Shown: one piece after another, positions 47,832 to 62,100 of the stretch | Layout: each line of letters starts with the position of its first letter | Numbering within the stretch: the stretch's first letter is position 1 | Source: Ricinus communis | Taxonomy: Eukaryota > Streptophyta > Magnoliopsida > Malpighiales > Euphorbiaceae | Direction: 5' to 3' | Assembly: GCF_019578655.1 (NCBI RefSeq) | Contig: NC_063259.1 | Span: 6,498,001 to 6,562,000, forward strand | Length of the DNA: 64,000 nucleotides | Position numbers and translations under genes: made by a program | Notes under the pieces: model-generated | The model's database searches: none | The model's input: the letters and a program-made list of their open reading frames with translations, nothing else | What the model was told of the DNA's origin: nothing

Positions 47832-50800
47832 TATACCACTTTACGGGATTAAATTCTTATATTGATAAATATACCACTTTTACGGGGTTATTTTTTCATA
47901 TTAAATTATTAGCACTATTATTGGGTTATTTTTTTAAATTCATAAATTTACACGTTTTATAGGGTTATTTTCATAGATTCATAAAAATCCCCATATTACA
48001 GGATTGCTATCTCATATCAAAAAATTTACCTTTTCTACGAGGCTGTTTTTTAGACTGGCAATTACATTACTTTTACGGGTTATTTTTTCAGATACATAAA
48101 TATACACCTTTTACGGAGTTATTTTCTTAATATTGATAAATATACCACTTTACAGGGTCGTTTTTTTTCATATTACATTATTAGCACTATTATGGTGTTA
48201 TTTTCTCAAATTCATAAAAATACATATTTTACAAGGTTATTTTCTTATATTGACAAATATACCCTTTTTACGAGGTTGTTTTCTCATATTATAAAATTAA
48301 CCTATTTTAAGGGTTGTTCTCTCATACTCACAAGTATACCACAATTACGGGGTTATTTTCTCAAATTCATAAATATCCCTGTAATTACGGGGCTGCTATC
48401 TTATACTAAAAAATTTACACTTTCTACGAGGCTGTTTTCTTAGACTGGTAATTGCACTACTTTTACGGGGTTGTTTTTTCAGATTCATAAATATACATCT
48501 TTTACAAAGTTATTTTCTTAATATTGATAAATATACCACTTTACGGGGTTGTTTTTTCATATTACATTATTAAGACTTTTATGGGGTTATTTTCTCAAAT
48601 TCATAAATACATACATTTTACGGGGTTATTTTCTTATATTGATAAATATATCCCTTTTACGGAGTTGTTTTCTCATATTATAAAATTAGCTCATTTCAGG
48701 GGTTGTTTTCTCATACTCACAAATATACCACAATTACGGGGTTACTTTCTCATATTCATAAATATCCCCGTATTACGGGGTTGTTTCTCATATTAAAATT
48801 TTTACCCTCTCTGCGATACTGTTTTCTTAGACTGGCAATTGCACTACTTTTTCAGAATTATTTTTTCAGATTCATAAATATACACCTTTTACGGAGTTCT
48901 TTTCTTATTATTGATAAATATACCAATTTTACGGGGTCGTTTTCTCATATTAAATTATTTACACTATTATGGAGTTATTTTCTCAAATTCATAAATATAC
49001 ACATTTTAGGGGGTTATTTTCTTAAATTGACAAATATACCCATTTTACGAGGTTGTTTTCTTATATTATAAAATTAACCCATTTCCTGGGTTATTTTCTC
49101 ATACTCACAAATATACTATAATTATGGGGTTATTTTCTCAGATTCAAAAATATCCCCGTATTACCGGGTTGTTTCTCATATTAAAATTTTTATCCCTTTT
49201 ACGAGGTTGTTTTCTTAGACTGGTAATTGCACTACTTTTACAGGGTTGTTTTTTCAGATTCATAAATATACACCTTTTATAGGGTTATTTTCTTAATATT
49301 GACAAATATACCACTTTTACGTGGTCGTTTTCTCATATTAAATTATTTGCACTATTATGGAGTTATTTTCTCAAATTCATAAATAAACACGTTTTACGAG
49401 GTTATTTTCTTATACTGACAAATATACCCATTTTACGGGATTGTTTTCTCGTATTATAAAATTAACCCGTTTGAGGGGTTGATTTCACATACTCACTAGT
49501 ATACCACAATTACAGGGTTATTTTCTCAGATTCAGTATTATGGGGTTGTTTCTCATATCAAAACATTTATCCCTTCTACGAGGCTGTTTTGTTAGACTAG
49601 CAATTGTAGTACTTTTACGGGATTGTTTTTTCATATTATAAAATCAATCCATTTCAGGGATTGTTTTCTCATACTCAAAAATATACCACAATTACGGGGT
49701 TATTTTCTCAAATTCATAAATATCCCCGTATTACGAGGTTACTTCTCAAATTAAATTTTTTACCTCTTTTACGAGGCTGTTTTCTTAGACTGGCAATTGC
49801 ACTACTTTTACAGGGTTGTTTTTTCAGATTCATAAATATACACGTTTTACGGAGTTATTTTCTTATATTAATAAATATACCACTTTTAAGGGGTCCTATT
49901 CTCATATTAAATTGTTAGCACTATTATGGGATTATTTTCTCAAATTCATAAATATACACGTTTTACGGGATTTTTTTCTTATATTGATAAATATATCCAT
50001 TTCCCGATGTTGTTTTCTCATATTATGAAATTAACCCATTTTAGAGGTTTTTTTTCTCATACTCACAAATGTACCACAATTGCGGATTTATTTTCTCAGA
50101 TTCATAAATATTCCCGTATTATGAGGGGCTGTTTTCCACATTAAAATATTTACCCCTTCTACGAGGCTGTTTTCTTAAACTGGCAATTGCACTACTTTTA
50201 CGGGTTTTTTTTTTCAGATTCATAAATATACAGTTTTTACGTAGTTATTTTCTTAATATTGAAAAATATACCACTTTTACGGGGTCATTTTCTTTTATTA
50301 AATTATTTGCACTATTATGGAATTATTTTCTCAAATTCATAAATGTACATGTTTTAGGGGGTTATTTTCTTAAATTGACAAATATGCCCCTTTTACAGGG
50401 TTATTTTCTCATATTATAGAATTAACCCATTTCCTAGGTTGTTTTCTCATACTCATAAATATATCACACGGGGTTATTTTCTCATATTCATAAATATCCC
50501 CGTATTATGGGCTTGTTTCTCATATTAAAATCTTTATCCCTTCTACGAGGCTGTTTTCTTAGACTGGCAATTGCACTACTTATAGAGGGTTGTTTTTTTA
50601 GATTCATAAATATACACGTTTTACGGGGTTATTTTCTTATATTGATAAATATACCACTTTTACGGGGTCATTTTCTCATATTAAATTATTTGCACTATTA
50701 TGGAGTTATTTTCTCAAATTCATAAATATTCACGTTTTAGTGGGTTATTTTCTTAAATTGATAAATATACCCCTTTTACGGGGTTGTTTTCTCATATTAT

Positions 50801-51347
50801 AAAATTAACCAATTTCCTTGGTTGTTTTCTCATACTCACAAATATACCACAATTACGGGGCTATTTTCTCATATTCATAAATATCCCTGTATTACGGGGT
50901 TGTTTCTCATATTAAAATTTTTACCCCTTCTACGAGGCTGTTTTCCTGAACTGGCAATTGCACTACTTTTACGGGGTTGTTTTCTCATATTCAATTATTT
51001 GCACTATTATGGAGTTATTTTCTCAAATTCATAAATATACACGTTTTAGGTGGTTATTTTCTTAAATTGACAAATATACCCCTTTTACGGGGTTGTTTTC
51101 TCATATTATAAAATTAACCCATTTTAGGGGTTGTTTTCTCATACTCACAAATATACCACAATTACAGGATTATTTTCTTATTTACATAAATATTCCTGTA
51201 TTATGGGTTTGTTTCTCATATTAATATTTTTACCCCTTCTACGAGGCTATTCTCTTAGACTCGCGATTGCAATACTTTTACAGGGTTGTTTTTTCAGATT
51301 CATAAATATACATATTTTACGGGGTTATTTTCTTATATTGATAAATA
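47832..51347 (-). repeat. 39-bp satellite array, block 4, inverted, about 387-bp higher-order repeat
   Basis: Monomers are the reverse complement of those in the other blocks, for example ttttacggggttgttttctc on the plus strand. A marker monomer containing agactggcaattgcac recurs at about 48442, 48829, 49217, 49599, 49787, 50177, 50561 and 50946. Most spacings are 382-390 bp, equal to ten monomers; one is about 188 bp. This marker type does not occur in blocks 1-3, so the block belongs with the right-hand subfamily. Confidence 0.9.
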
Positions 51348-52681
51348 TTACAGGTCCTGGACCTGTTTTACGGGGGGTCTATGTCCGTAATTTAGGGGAG
51401 GTTCTGCTGAATTTTCGGTAGAATTTACCCGAGTCGAGATTTTTAGACAGTTAGTCCTAGGAATCTAGACCTAGGGTTAATTGTCAATTGTTTCACGGTT
51501 ATTGATAAATTATTTTTCGTGATTAGATAATCCGTCAGTTCGGCTCGCTCCACCCGCCGCATCGGAGCAGAGCTAGGAGGTCGTCGAAGCTGTGAGTTAA
51601 AGTCATATGTACCTTTACATGTGTTATGCTGAGACTTCACGAAATAATTTTGATTACATGATTTAATATTTTAATCAGTTATTTTAATCACTATTTATAT
51701 AAGTTTCATTTTTTGCATTATGATTTTATTGTTTCGTGTTGACTCAAGATGGGACGGTTGTAGAAAATGAATCAAAGACAGAAAATAAGGGGGTAAAGGT
51801 TTGTAAATTTTAAAAAGGTAAATTAGGAATTGCCCTGGTCGAGCATCGTTCTCTAGGCTGAGTAGAGTGAGTGTGCCGGAGTAAAGGTCCCTGGTCGAGC
51901 ATTGCTCTCTAGGCGCCGGCTTATTTGGGAACCTAAGTGACCAGACTGGGTTTAAGGACCCTGGTCGAGCTTCGCTCTCTGGGCGCCAGTCTTATTGGAG
52001 TAAGAGAGCCGAAAGGCTAAGAGTGTTAGTGATAATTAAGTGTCTGAACTGGATTTAAGGACCCTGGTCGAGCTTCACTCTTTGGGCGCCAGTTCTGTTA
52101 GAATGAGAGAGAGTCGAGATGTTTAGTGATGGGATTAGGGTTCTGTTGAGGTACTCCGTCTCGTAGTAGGTGAAAGTTATTTTTATTTAAGCATGGCATG
52201 ACACGTTTATTTTTGCATGACTTAGCATTTATTTCAAATTAAATAAATGTGTTATTGAAGTGTTTATAACTGTTTTTCGATATATGACTTTAACTCACTC
52301 TCAAGACTGACAGTTTCAATTTTACTATTTTTCAGTTTACTGGTTGTTAGTCTTCCCGCGGCTCTTATCTAGCAACCCGACTCCTTCATCATCGGGTGAT
52401 GTAATTGATTTGATATGGTTGACTTGTAAAATCTTAGATTCTCCGCAGTATAAATAATAGACTTATCAGTTGTAATTTTATGTAGTTTCCGGTCTTGCCT
52501 AGTTCTACTAGCTGACCAAATTTAAATATGTAGAATTTAATGGTTAAGATAAATTGTGACATCAGTAATATCAAATGAGATTTAATTAAGTTAGTGAGTG
52601 TCAGGCTTACTACAGGATTCGGTGGCCTTACGCCTACCCATTTCCTAGTGCTGGTCACGGGCCCACAGATCGAGTCATGAC
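51348..52681 (+). mobile_element. Probable solo LTR, Ty3/Gypsy type
   Basis: About 1.33 kb of non-satellite sequence. It has LTR-like features near its start (aggggaggttctgctgaat, then acccgagtcgagattttta) and ends in ggtcacgggcccacagatcg...catgaca, a form I associate with plant Ty3/Gypsy LTR 3' ends. No internal retroelement domains follow. An internal set of repeats built on ccctggtcgagc..cgctctctgggcgcc occurs four times on the plus strand at about 51834-52090. Lineage and exact ends are inferred. Confidence 0.55.
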
Positions 52682-53058
52682 AGAACCCTAATCTCAACTC
52701 TAACATCTCGACTCTCTCATTCTAATAGAACTGGTGCCTAGAGAGCGAAGCTCGACCAGGGTCCTTAAATCCAGTTCAGTCACTTAATTATCACTAACAC
52801 TCTTAGCCTTTCGGCTCTCTTACTCCAATAAGACTAGCGCCTAGAGAGCGAAGCTCGACCAGGGACCTTAATCCAGTCCTGTCACTTAAGTTTTCAAATA
52901 AGCCGGTGCCCAGAGAGCAATGCTCGACCAGGGACCTTTACTTCGGGAAACACACTCTACTAACCCTAGAGAGCAATGCTCGACCAAGGCAAGCCCTAAA
53001 TTTACCTTTTAAAATTACCCTTTTACCCCTTTGCTATCAGTCTCGGATTCAACCTCCT
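51755..53058. repeat. Large inverted repeat, arms about 390 bp, loop about 530 bp
   Basis: The left arm at about 51755-52155 is mirrored by the right arm at about 52680-53050. Matches in reverse complement include ggaccctggtcgagcttcgc, the gagagccgaaaggctaagag string (about 52003 and 52806) and aagtgtctgaactgg-type sequence. The right arm runs directly into satellite at 53059. The left arm is preceded by a further 400 bp of LTR. The right arm is therefore an inverted, shortened copy of part of the LTR. Confidence 0.85.
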
Positions 53059-55673
53059 AGAATGGGTAGATTTTTTAATGTGAGAAAATAGCCTCATAAG
53101 AGGGGTATATTTATAAATATCATAAAACAACCCCGTGATACGGAGATATTTATCAATCAAAAAAATAACGCTATAATTTTGGTGTATTTGTGAATATGAG
53201 AAAACAACCTCGTAAAAGGGGTAGATTTGTGAATATATAAAAATAACTCCATAAAACGTGTATATTTATGAATTTGAGAAAACAACCCCGTAAAAGTAGT
53301 GTAATTGCCAATCTAAGAAAACAGCTCCGTAGAAAGGGTAAATTTTTTAATATGAGAAAACAACCCAGTAAGAGTGGTATAGTTATAAATATTAGAAAAC
53401 AACCTCGTAATACGGGGATATTTATCAATCGGAGAAAATAATCCTGTAATTTTGATATATTTATGAGTATGAGAAAACAACCCCTTAAATGGGTTAATTT
53501 TAAAATATGAGAAAACAACCCGGTAAAATGGGTATATTTGTCAATATAAGAAATCACCCCGTAAAACGTGTATATTTATGAATTTGAGAAAATAACCCAA
53601 AAATAGTGCTCATAATTTAATATGAGAAAATGACCCCATAAAAGTGGTATATTTATCAATATTAAGAAAATAACTCCGTAAAAGGTGTATATTTATGAAT
53701 CTGAAAAAATAATCCCGTAAAAGTAGTGTAATTGCCAGTTTAAGAAAACAACCTTGTAGAAGAGGTAAACTCATTAATATGAGATAACAACCCCGTAAGA
53801 CGAGAATCTTTATTAATCTGAAAAAATAACCCCATAATTGTGGTATATTTGTGAGTATTAGAAATAACCCTTAAATCGGTTAATTTTATAATATAAGAAA
53901 ACAACCCCGTAAAAGTAGTGTAATTGTGAGTCTAAAAAAGAGCCTCGTATAAGGTGTAAATTCTTTAATATGAGAAAACAACACCATAAGAGGGGTATAT
54001 TTATAAATATTAGAAAACAATCCTGTAATACAGTGATATTTATGAATCTAAGAAAATGACCACGTAATTGTAGTATATTTGTGAGTATGAGAAAACAACT
54101 CCTTAAATCGATTAATTTTATAATATGAGAAGATAACCCCGTAAAAGGGGTATATTTGTCAATATAAGAAAATAACCCGCAAAACATGTATATTTATGAA
54201 ATTGAGAAAACAATTCTATAATAGTGCTAATAATTTAATATGAAGAAACGACCCCGTAAAGTGGTATATTTATCAATATAAAAGAATAACCCCGTAAAAC
54301 GTGTATATTTATAAATATGAGAAAACAATCCTATAAAAGTAGTGTAATTGCAAGTATAAGAAAACAGCATCATAGAAGGGGTAAAATTTTTAATATGAGA
54401 AAACAACCCCGTAAGAGGGATATATTTATAAATATTAGAGAACAATCTTGTAATACTGTGATATTTATGAATCTGAGTAAATAACTTCGTAATTTTGGTA
54501 TATTTATGAGTATGAGAAAACAACCCCTTCAATGGGTGAAGATGATAATAGGAGAAAACAACCCCGTAAAAGGGGTACATTTATCAATATAAGACAATAA
54601 CTTCGTAAAACGTGTATACTTATAAATTTGAGAAAATAATCCCATAATAGTGCCAATAATTTAATATAAGAAAACGACACCGTAAAGTGGTATATTTATC
54701 AATAAAAGAAAATAACCCCGTAAAACGTGTATATTTATAAATATGAGAAAACAACCCCGTAAAAGTAGTGTAATTGCGAGTATAAGAAACAACCTCTTAA
54801 AATGAGTAAATTTTTTAATATGAGAAAATAGCCTTATAAGAAGGGTATATTTATAAATATTAGAAAACAACCTCGTAGTACGGTGATATTTATCAATCAA
54901 AGAAAATAACCCTATAATTTTGATATATTTGTGAGTATGAGAAAACAACCCCTTAAATGGGTTAATTTTATAATATGAGAAATCAACCTCGTAAAAAGGG
55001 TATATTTATCAATATAAGAAAATAACCCCGTAAAATATCTAAATTTATGAATTTGAGAAAATAACCTCGTAAAACATGTATATTTATGAATCTAAAAAAA
55101 TAACCCCATAAAAATAGTGTAATTGTGACTCTCAGAAAACAGCGATGAAGAAGTAAATTTTTAATATGAGAAAACAACCACATAAGAGGGATATATTTAT
55201 AAATATTAGAAAACAACCCTGTAATATAGGGATATCCATCAATCCGAGAAAATAACCATGTAATTTTGGTATATTTGTTAGTTTGAGAAAACAACCCTTT
55301 AAATGGGTTAATTTTAAAATATGAAAAAAAACGCCATAAAAGGGGTATATTTGTTAATATAAGAAAATAACCCCGTAAAATATGTATATTTATTAATTTG
55401 AGAAAACAACCCCATAATAGTGTTAATAATTGATTATGCGAAAACGACTCCATAAAGTGGTATATCTATCAATATAAGAGAATAACCCCGTAAAACGTGT
55501 ATATTTAAGAACCTAAGTAAACAACCCCATAAAAGTAATATAATTGCCAGTCTAAGAAAAGAGTCTCGTATAAGGGAAAATTTTTTAAATATGAGATAAC
55601 CTCGTAAGATAGGAATATTTATGAATCTGAGAAAATAACCCCATAATTTTGGTATATTTGTAAGTATGAGAAG
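53059..55673 (+). repeat. 39-bp satellite array, block 5
   Basis: The array in forward orientation, starting exactly at the end of the inverted LTR fragment. It contains the right-hand subfamily monomers: the marker with tgccagtctaagaaaacagc, the palindromic type with ccgtaatacgggg, and the type with ccccttaaatgggttaattt. The order of types follows the higher-order unit described for block 6. No gene is present. Confidence 0.9.
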
Positions 55674-56167
55674 GTCCTCTTTTGCCGTCCGCCATGGATG
55701 GCCGAAGGTCCTCCTTCCTCTTTCTTTTTCTTCTTCTTCCTTTCTTCCTTCTTTCTTTTCCTTCCTTATCCTCTCTATATCGACTTTTGGTCCCTGAACT
55801 TTTCTTCTTTACCATTTAGTCTCTCAACTTTTTTAATTACTAACAAATTCGTCTTGCAAAATTTCCTATTAACCCAAGAATTATTTAAAATATATAATTA
55901 CTTATTTACCCTTGCTTTTAAATGTAAAATTATCAAAAAGCCCTTGCCAACATATTTAATTATAAAAATACTAAATATACAAATTTTCATTAAAATCCCA
56001 TATTAATAAAATTATATTTTAAATCCTTATTCCAAAATAAATTTTCAATTTAATCCTAACACACAATTAATTTAATTAATCAATTTGCTAAATAATTTTT
56101 AATTAAAATTAACACCATTTGCTAATTAAACTTTATCATTATTAACGAAAAATTTCGGGTATTACAA
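55674..56167 (-). mobile_element. Short LTR-like insertion in the array
   Basis: About 490 bp without satellite periodicity. On the minus strand it begins TGTAATACCCGAAATTTTTC, a form typical of plant Ty3/Gypsy LTR starts. The other end holds a GA/CT-rich stretch (55716-55760) and a small palindrome-rich segment, gccatggatggc. No coding domain is present; the 102-codon plus frame at 55698 is built on the pyrimidine run. A solo LTR or small non-autonomous element is likely. I could not identify a target-site duplication. Confidence 0.5.
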
Positions 56168-59100
56168 TAACTTTGTAAAAGGTGTATATTTATGAATATG
56201 AGAAAACAACCCCGTAAAAGTAGTGTAATTGCTAGTCTAAGAAAACAGCCTCGTAGAAGGGGTAAATTTTTTAATATGAGATAACAACCTCGTAATACGG
56301 GAATATTTATGAATCCGAGAAAATAATGCTGTAATTGTAAGAAAACAGTCTCGTAGATAGGGTAAATTTCTTAATATGAGAAAACAACCTCGTAAGAAGT
56401 GTATATTTAGAAATATTAGAAAACAACCCCGTAAAAGGGATATATTTATCCATATAAGAAAATAAATCTGTAAAATGTATATATTTATAACAACCCAATA
56501 ATAGTGATAATACTTTAATATAAGAAAACTACCCCGTAAAAGTGGTATATTTATCAATATAAGAAAATAACCTCGTAAAATATGTATATTTATGAATTTG
56601 AGAAAATAACCTCGAAAAAGTAGTGTAATTGCGAGTCTAAGAAAATAGCCTTGTATAAGGGGTAAATTTTTTTAATATGAGAAAACAACTTCGTAAGAGG
56701 GGTATATTTATAAATATTAGAAAACAACCCCGTAATACGCAGATATTTATAAATTGAAGAAAATAACCCCGTAATTTTGGTATATTTGTGAGTATGAGAA
56801 AACAACACCTTAAATGGGTTAATTTCATAATATGAGAAAACAACCCCATAAAAGGGATATATTTGTCAATATAAGAAAATAATTTCGTAAAACATGTATA
56901 TTTATCAATTTGAGAAAATAACACCATAATAGTGCTAATAATTTAATATGGGAAAGTGATCCTATAAAAGTGGCATATTTATCAATATAAGAAAATAATC
57001 CCGTAAAACGTGTATATTTATGAATCTGAGAAAACAACCCCGTAAAAGTAGTGTAATTGCGAGGCTAAGAAAACAGTCACGTAGAAAGGGTAAATTTCTT
57101 AATATGAGAAAATAACTCCGTAAGAGGGGTATATTTATAAATATTAGTGAACAACCCCGTAATACGGTGATATTTATGAATCTGAGAACATAACTCCATA
57201 ATAGTGCTAATAATTTAATATGATAAAACGACCCCATCAAAGTGGTATATTTATCAAAATAAGAAAATAACCCCGTAAAATATGTATTTTTATGAATCTG
57301 AGAAACAACCCCGTAAAAGTAGCGTAATTGTCAGTCTAAGAAAACAGCCCCGTAGAAGGGGTAAATTTTGTAATATGAGAAAACAACCCCGTAAGAGGGG
57401 TATAATTATAACTATTAGAAAATAACCCTATAATACGGTGATATTTATGAATCTGAGAAAATAACCCCGTAATTGTGGTATATTTGTGAGTATGAGAAAA
57501 CAACCCCTTAAATGGGTTAATTTTATAAAATGAAAAAATAACCCCGTAAAAGGAGTATATTTATCAATATAAGAAAATAACCCCGTGAAACGTGTATATT
57601 TTTGAATTTGAGAAAATAACCCATAATAGTGCTAGTAATTTAATATGAAAAAATGACCCCTAAAAGTGGTATATATATCAATATAAGAAAGTAACCCCGT
57701 AAAATGTTTATATTTTTGAATTTGAAAAAATAATCCATAATAGTGCTAATAGTTTGATATGAGAAAATGACCCCGTAAAAGTGGTATATTTATCAATATA
57801 AAAAAATAACCACGTAAAATGTGTATATTTATAAATCTGAGAAAATAATCCCTTCAAAGTAGTGTGTACTTGCCAGTCTAAGATAACAGCATCGTAGAAC
57901 GGGTAAATTTTTTAATATGAAAAAATAACCCCGTAAGAGGGGTATATTTATAAATATTAGAAAACAACCCCGTAATACGGTGATATTTATGAATCTGAGA
58001 AAAAACCGTGTAATTATGGTATATTTGTGAGTATAAGAAAACAACCCCTTAAATGGGTTAATTTTATAATATGAGAAAACAATCCCGTGAAAAGGTATAT
58101 TTGTCAATATAAGAAAATGACCCCAAGACACGTGTATATTTTTGAATTTGAGAAAATAACCCATAATAGTGCTAATAATTTAATATGAGAAAATGACCCC
58201 GTAAAAGTAGTATATTTATCAATAAAAGAAAAACGTGTATATTTATGAATATGAAAAAATAACTCCGGAAAAGTAGTGTAATTGTCAGTCTAAGAAAACA
58301 GCCTCATAGAAGGGGTTAATACTTTAATATGAGAAAAGAACCCGTAAGAGGGGTATATTTATAAATATTAGAAAATAACCCCTTATATGGGTTAATTTTA
58401 TAATATGAAAATATAACCCTGTAAAAGGAGTATACTTTTCAATATAAGAAAATAACACCGTGAAACGTGTATATTTTTTAATTTGAGAAAAAAACCCATA
58501 ATAGTGCTAATAATTTTATATGAGAAAACGACCCCGTAAAAGAGGTGTATTTATCAATATAAGAAAATAATCCCGTAGAATGTGTATATTTATGAATCCG
58601 AGAAATAATCCCGTCAAAGTAGTGTAATTGCCAATCTAAGAAAACATGATCATAGAAGGGGTAAATTTTGTAATATGAGAAAACAACCCAGTAAGAGAGG
58701 TATATTTATAAATATTAGAAAACAACCCCGTAATACGGTGTATTAATGAATCTGAGAAAATAACCTCGTAATTATGGTATATTTGTGAGTATTAGAATAC
58801 AACTACTTAAATGGGTTAATTTTATAATATAAGAAAACAACCCTGTAAAAGAGGTATATTTGTCAATATAAAAAAAATAACCCCATAAAACGTGTATATT
58901 TTTAAATTTGAGAAAACAACCCATAATAGTGCTAATAATTTAATATAAGAAAACGACCCCATAAAAGTGGTATATTTATCAATATATAAGAAAATAGCTC
59001 CATAAAACGTGTATATTGATGAATTTGAGAAAACAACGCATAAAAGTAGTGTAATTGCCAGTCTAAGAAAATATCCCTGTAGAAGGGGTAAATTTCTTAA

Positions 59101-62100
59101 TATGAGAAAACAACCCGTAAGAAGGGTATGTTTATAAATTTTAGAAAATAACCTCGTAATACGGTGATGTTTATGAACATGAGAAAATAACCTCGTAATT
59201 GTGGTATATTTGTGAGTATGAGAAAACAACCCCTTAATTGGGTTAATTTTATAATGTGAGAAAACAACCACGTAAAATGAGTATATTTGTCAATATAAGA
59301 AACTACTCCGTGAAACGTGTATATTTTTGAATTTGAGAAAACAACCCATAATAGTGCTAATAATTTATATCTAAAAACGACCCCGTAAAAGTGGTATATT
59401 TATCAATATAAGAGAAAAACTTCGTAAAACGCGTATATTTATGAATCTGAGAAAAAACCCCGTAAAAGTAGTGTAATTGCCAGTCTAAGAAAATAGCCTC
59501 GTAGAAGGGATAAATGTTTTAATATGAGAAAACAATCCCGTAAGAGGGATATATTTATAAATAATAGATAATAATCCTGTAATAAGGTGATATTTATAAA
59601 TCTGAGAAAATAACCCCGTAACTGTGGTATATTTGTGAATATGAGTAAATAACCCCATAAATTGGTTAATTTTATAATATGAGAAAATAACCACGTAAAA
59701 GAGGTATATTTGTCAATATAAGAAAATAACCCCATGAAACGTGTATATTTTTGAATTTGAGAAAACAGCAAATAACAGTGCTAATAATTTAATATGAGAA
59801 AACGACCCCGTAAAAATAGTATATTTATCAATATAAGAAAATAACTCCGTAAAACGTGTATAATTATGAATCTGAGAAAACAACCCTGTAAAAGTAGTGT
59901 AATTGCCAGTCTAAGAAAACAGCCTCGTAGAAGGGGTAAATGTTTTAATATGAGAAAACAACCCCGTAATACGGGGATATTTATGAATCTGAGAAAATAA
60001 CTCTGTAATTATGATATATTTGTGAGTATGAGAAAACAACCCCTTAAATGGGTTACTTTTATAATATGAGAAATCAACCCCGTAAAAGGGGTATATTTGT
60101 CAATATAAGAAACTTACCTCGAAAAACTTGTATATTTATAAATTTGAGAAAACAACCTATAATAGTTCTAATAATATAATATGAGAAAATGACACCGTAA
60201 AAATAGTATATTTATTAATAAAAGAAAATAACTTCCTAAAACGTGTATATTTAGGAATCTGAGAGAACATCTCCGGAAAAACAGTGTAGTTGCCAGTCTA
60301 AGAAAACAGCCTCGCGGAAGGGGTAAATGCTTTAATATGAGAAAACAACACCGTAAGAGGGGTATATTTATAAATATTAGAAAACAAGCCCGTAATACGG
60401 TGATATTTATGAATCTGAAAAAATAACTCCGTAATTGTGGTATATATGTGAATATGAGAAGACAACCACTTAAATGGGTTAATTTTATAATATGAGAAAA
60501 CAACCCCGTAAAAAGTGTATATGTATCAATATAAGAAAATCTCCCCGTAAAACATGTACATTTATGAATTTGAGAAAATAAAATCATAATAGTACTAATA
60601 ATTTAATATTAGAAAATGACCCCATAAAAGTAGTATATTTATCAATATAAGAAAATAACCCCGTAAAAGTAGTGTAATTGCCAGTCTAAGAAAACATCCC
60701 CGTAGAATGGCTAAATTTTTTAATATGAGAAAACAACCCCGTAAGAGGGGTATATTTATAAATATTAGAAAATAACCCCGTAATACAATGATATTTATGA
60801 ATATGAGAAAATAACCCTGTAGTTGTGGTATATTTGTGAGTATGAGAAAACAACCCTTTAAATAGGTTAATTTTATAATATGAGAAAACAGCCCCGTAAA
60901 AGGAGTATATTTGTTAATACAAGAAAATAACCCCGTGAAACATCTATATTTTTGAATTTGAGAAAACAACTCATAATAGTGCTAAAAATTTAGTATGAGA
61001 AAACGACCCGTAAAAGTGATATATTTATCAATATAAAAAAGTAACTTCGTAAAACGTGTATATTTTAAAATTTGAGAAAATAACCCATAAAAGTGCTAAT
61101 AATTTTATATGAGAAAACGATCCCGTAAAAGTGGTATATTTATCAATATAAGAAAATAACCCCGTAAAATGTGTATATTTATGAATTTGAGAAAATAATC
61201 CCGTCAAAGTAGTGTACTTGCCAGTTTAAGAAAACAACATCGTAGAACGGGTAAATTATTTAATATAAGAAAGCAGCCGCGTAAGAGGGGTATATTTATA
61301 AATATTAGAAGACAACCCCGTAGTACTTGATATTTATGAATCTGAAAAAATAACCCCGTAATTATGGTATATTTGTGAGTATAAGAAAGAAACCCCTTAA
61401 ATAGGTTAATTACATAATATGAGAAAAAACCCCGTAAAAGGGGTATATTTGTCAATATAAGAAAATGATCCCGTGGCACTATATATTTTTGAATTTGAGA
61501 AAATAACCCATAATTGTGCTAATAATTTAATATGAGAAAATGACCCGTAAAAGTAGTATATTTGTCAATAAAAGATTATAACTCTATGAAACGTGTATAT
61601 TTATGAATCTGAAAAAATAACCCCGGAAAAGTAGTATAATTGCCAGTCTAAGAAAACAGCCTTGTTGAAGGGGTTAATATTTTAATATGAGAAAAAAACC
61701 TGTAAGAGTGGTATATTTATAAATATTAGAGAATTATACTTGTCAATATAAGAAAATAACCCCGTGAAACGTGTATATTTTTGAATTTCAGAAAACAACC
61801 CATAATAGTGCTAATAATTTGATATGAGAAAACGACCCCGTAAAAGTGGTATATTTATCAATATAAGAAAATAATCCCATAAAATGTATATATTTATGAA
61901 TATGAGAAAACAATCCCGTTAAAGTATTGTAATTGCAAGTTTAAGAAAACATGATCATAGAAAGGGTAAATTTTTTAATATGAGAAAACAACTCCGGAAG
62001 AGGGGTATGTTTATAAGTATTAAAAAATAACCCCGTAATACAGTGATATTAATGAATCTGAGAAGATAACCTCATAATAATGGTATATTTGTGTGTATTA

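Noticed and set aside
47609..47839. 76-codon Lys-rich minus-strand frame
   Set aside because: It runs into the satellite at its start and has no recognisable motif or partner exon.
55698..56006. 102-codon frame starting with a Phe/Ser run
   Set aside because: It is produced by the CT-rich tract at one end of the LTR-like insertion and then by AT-rich sequence.
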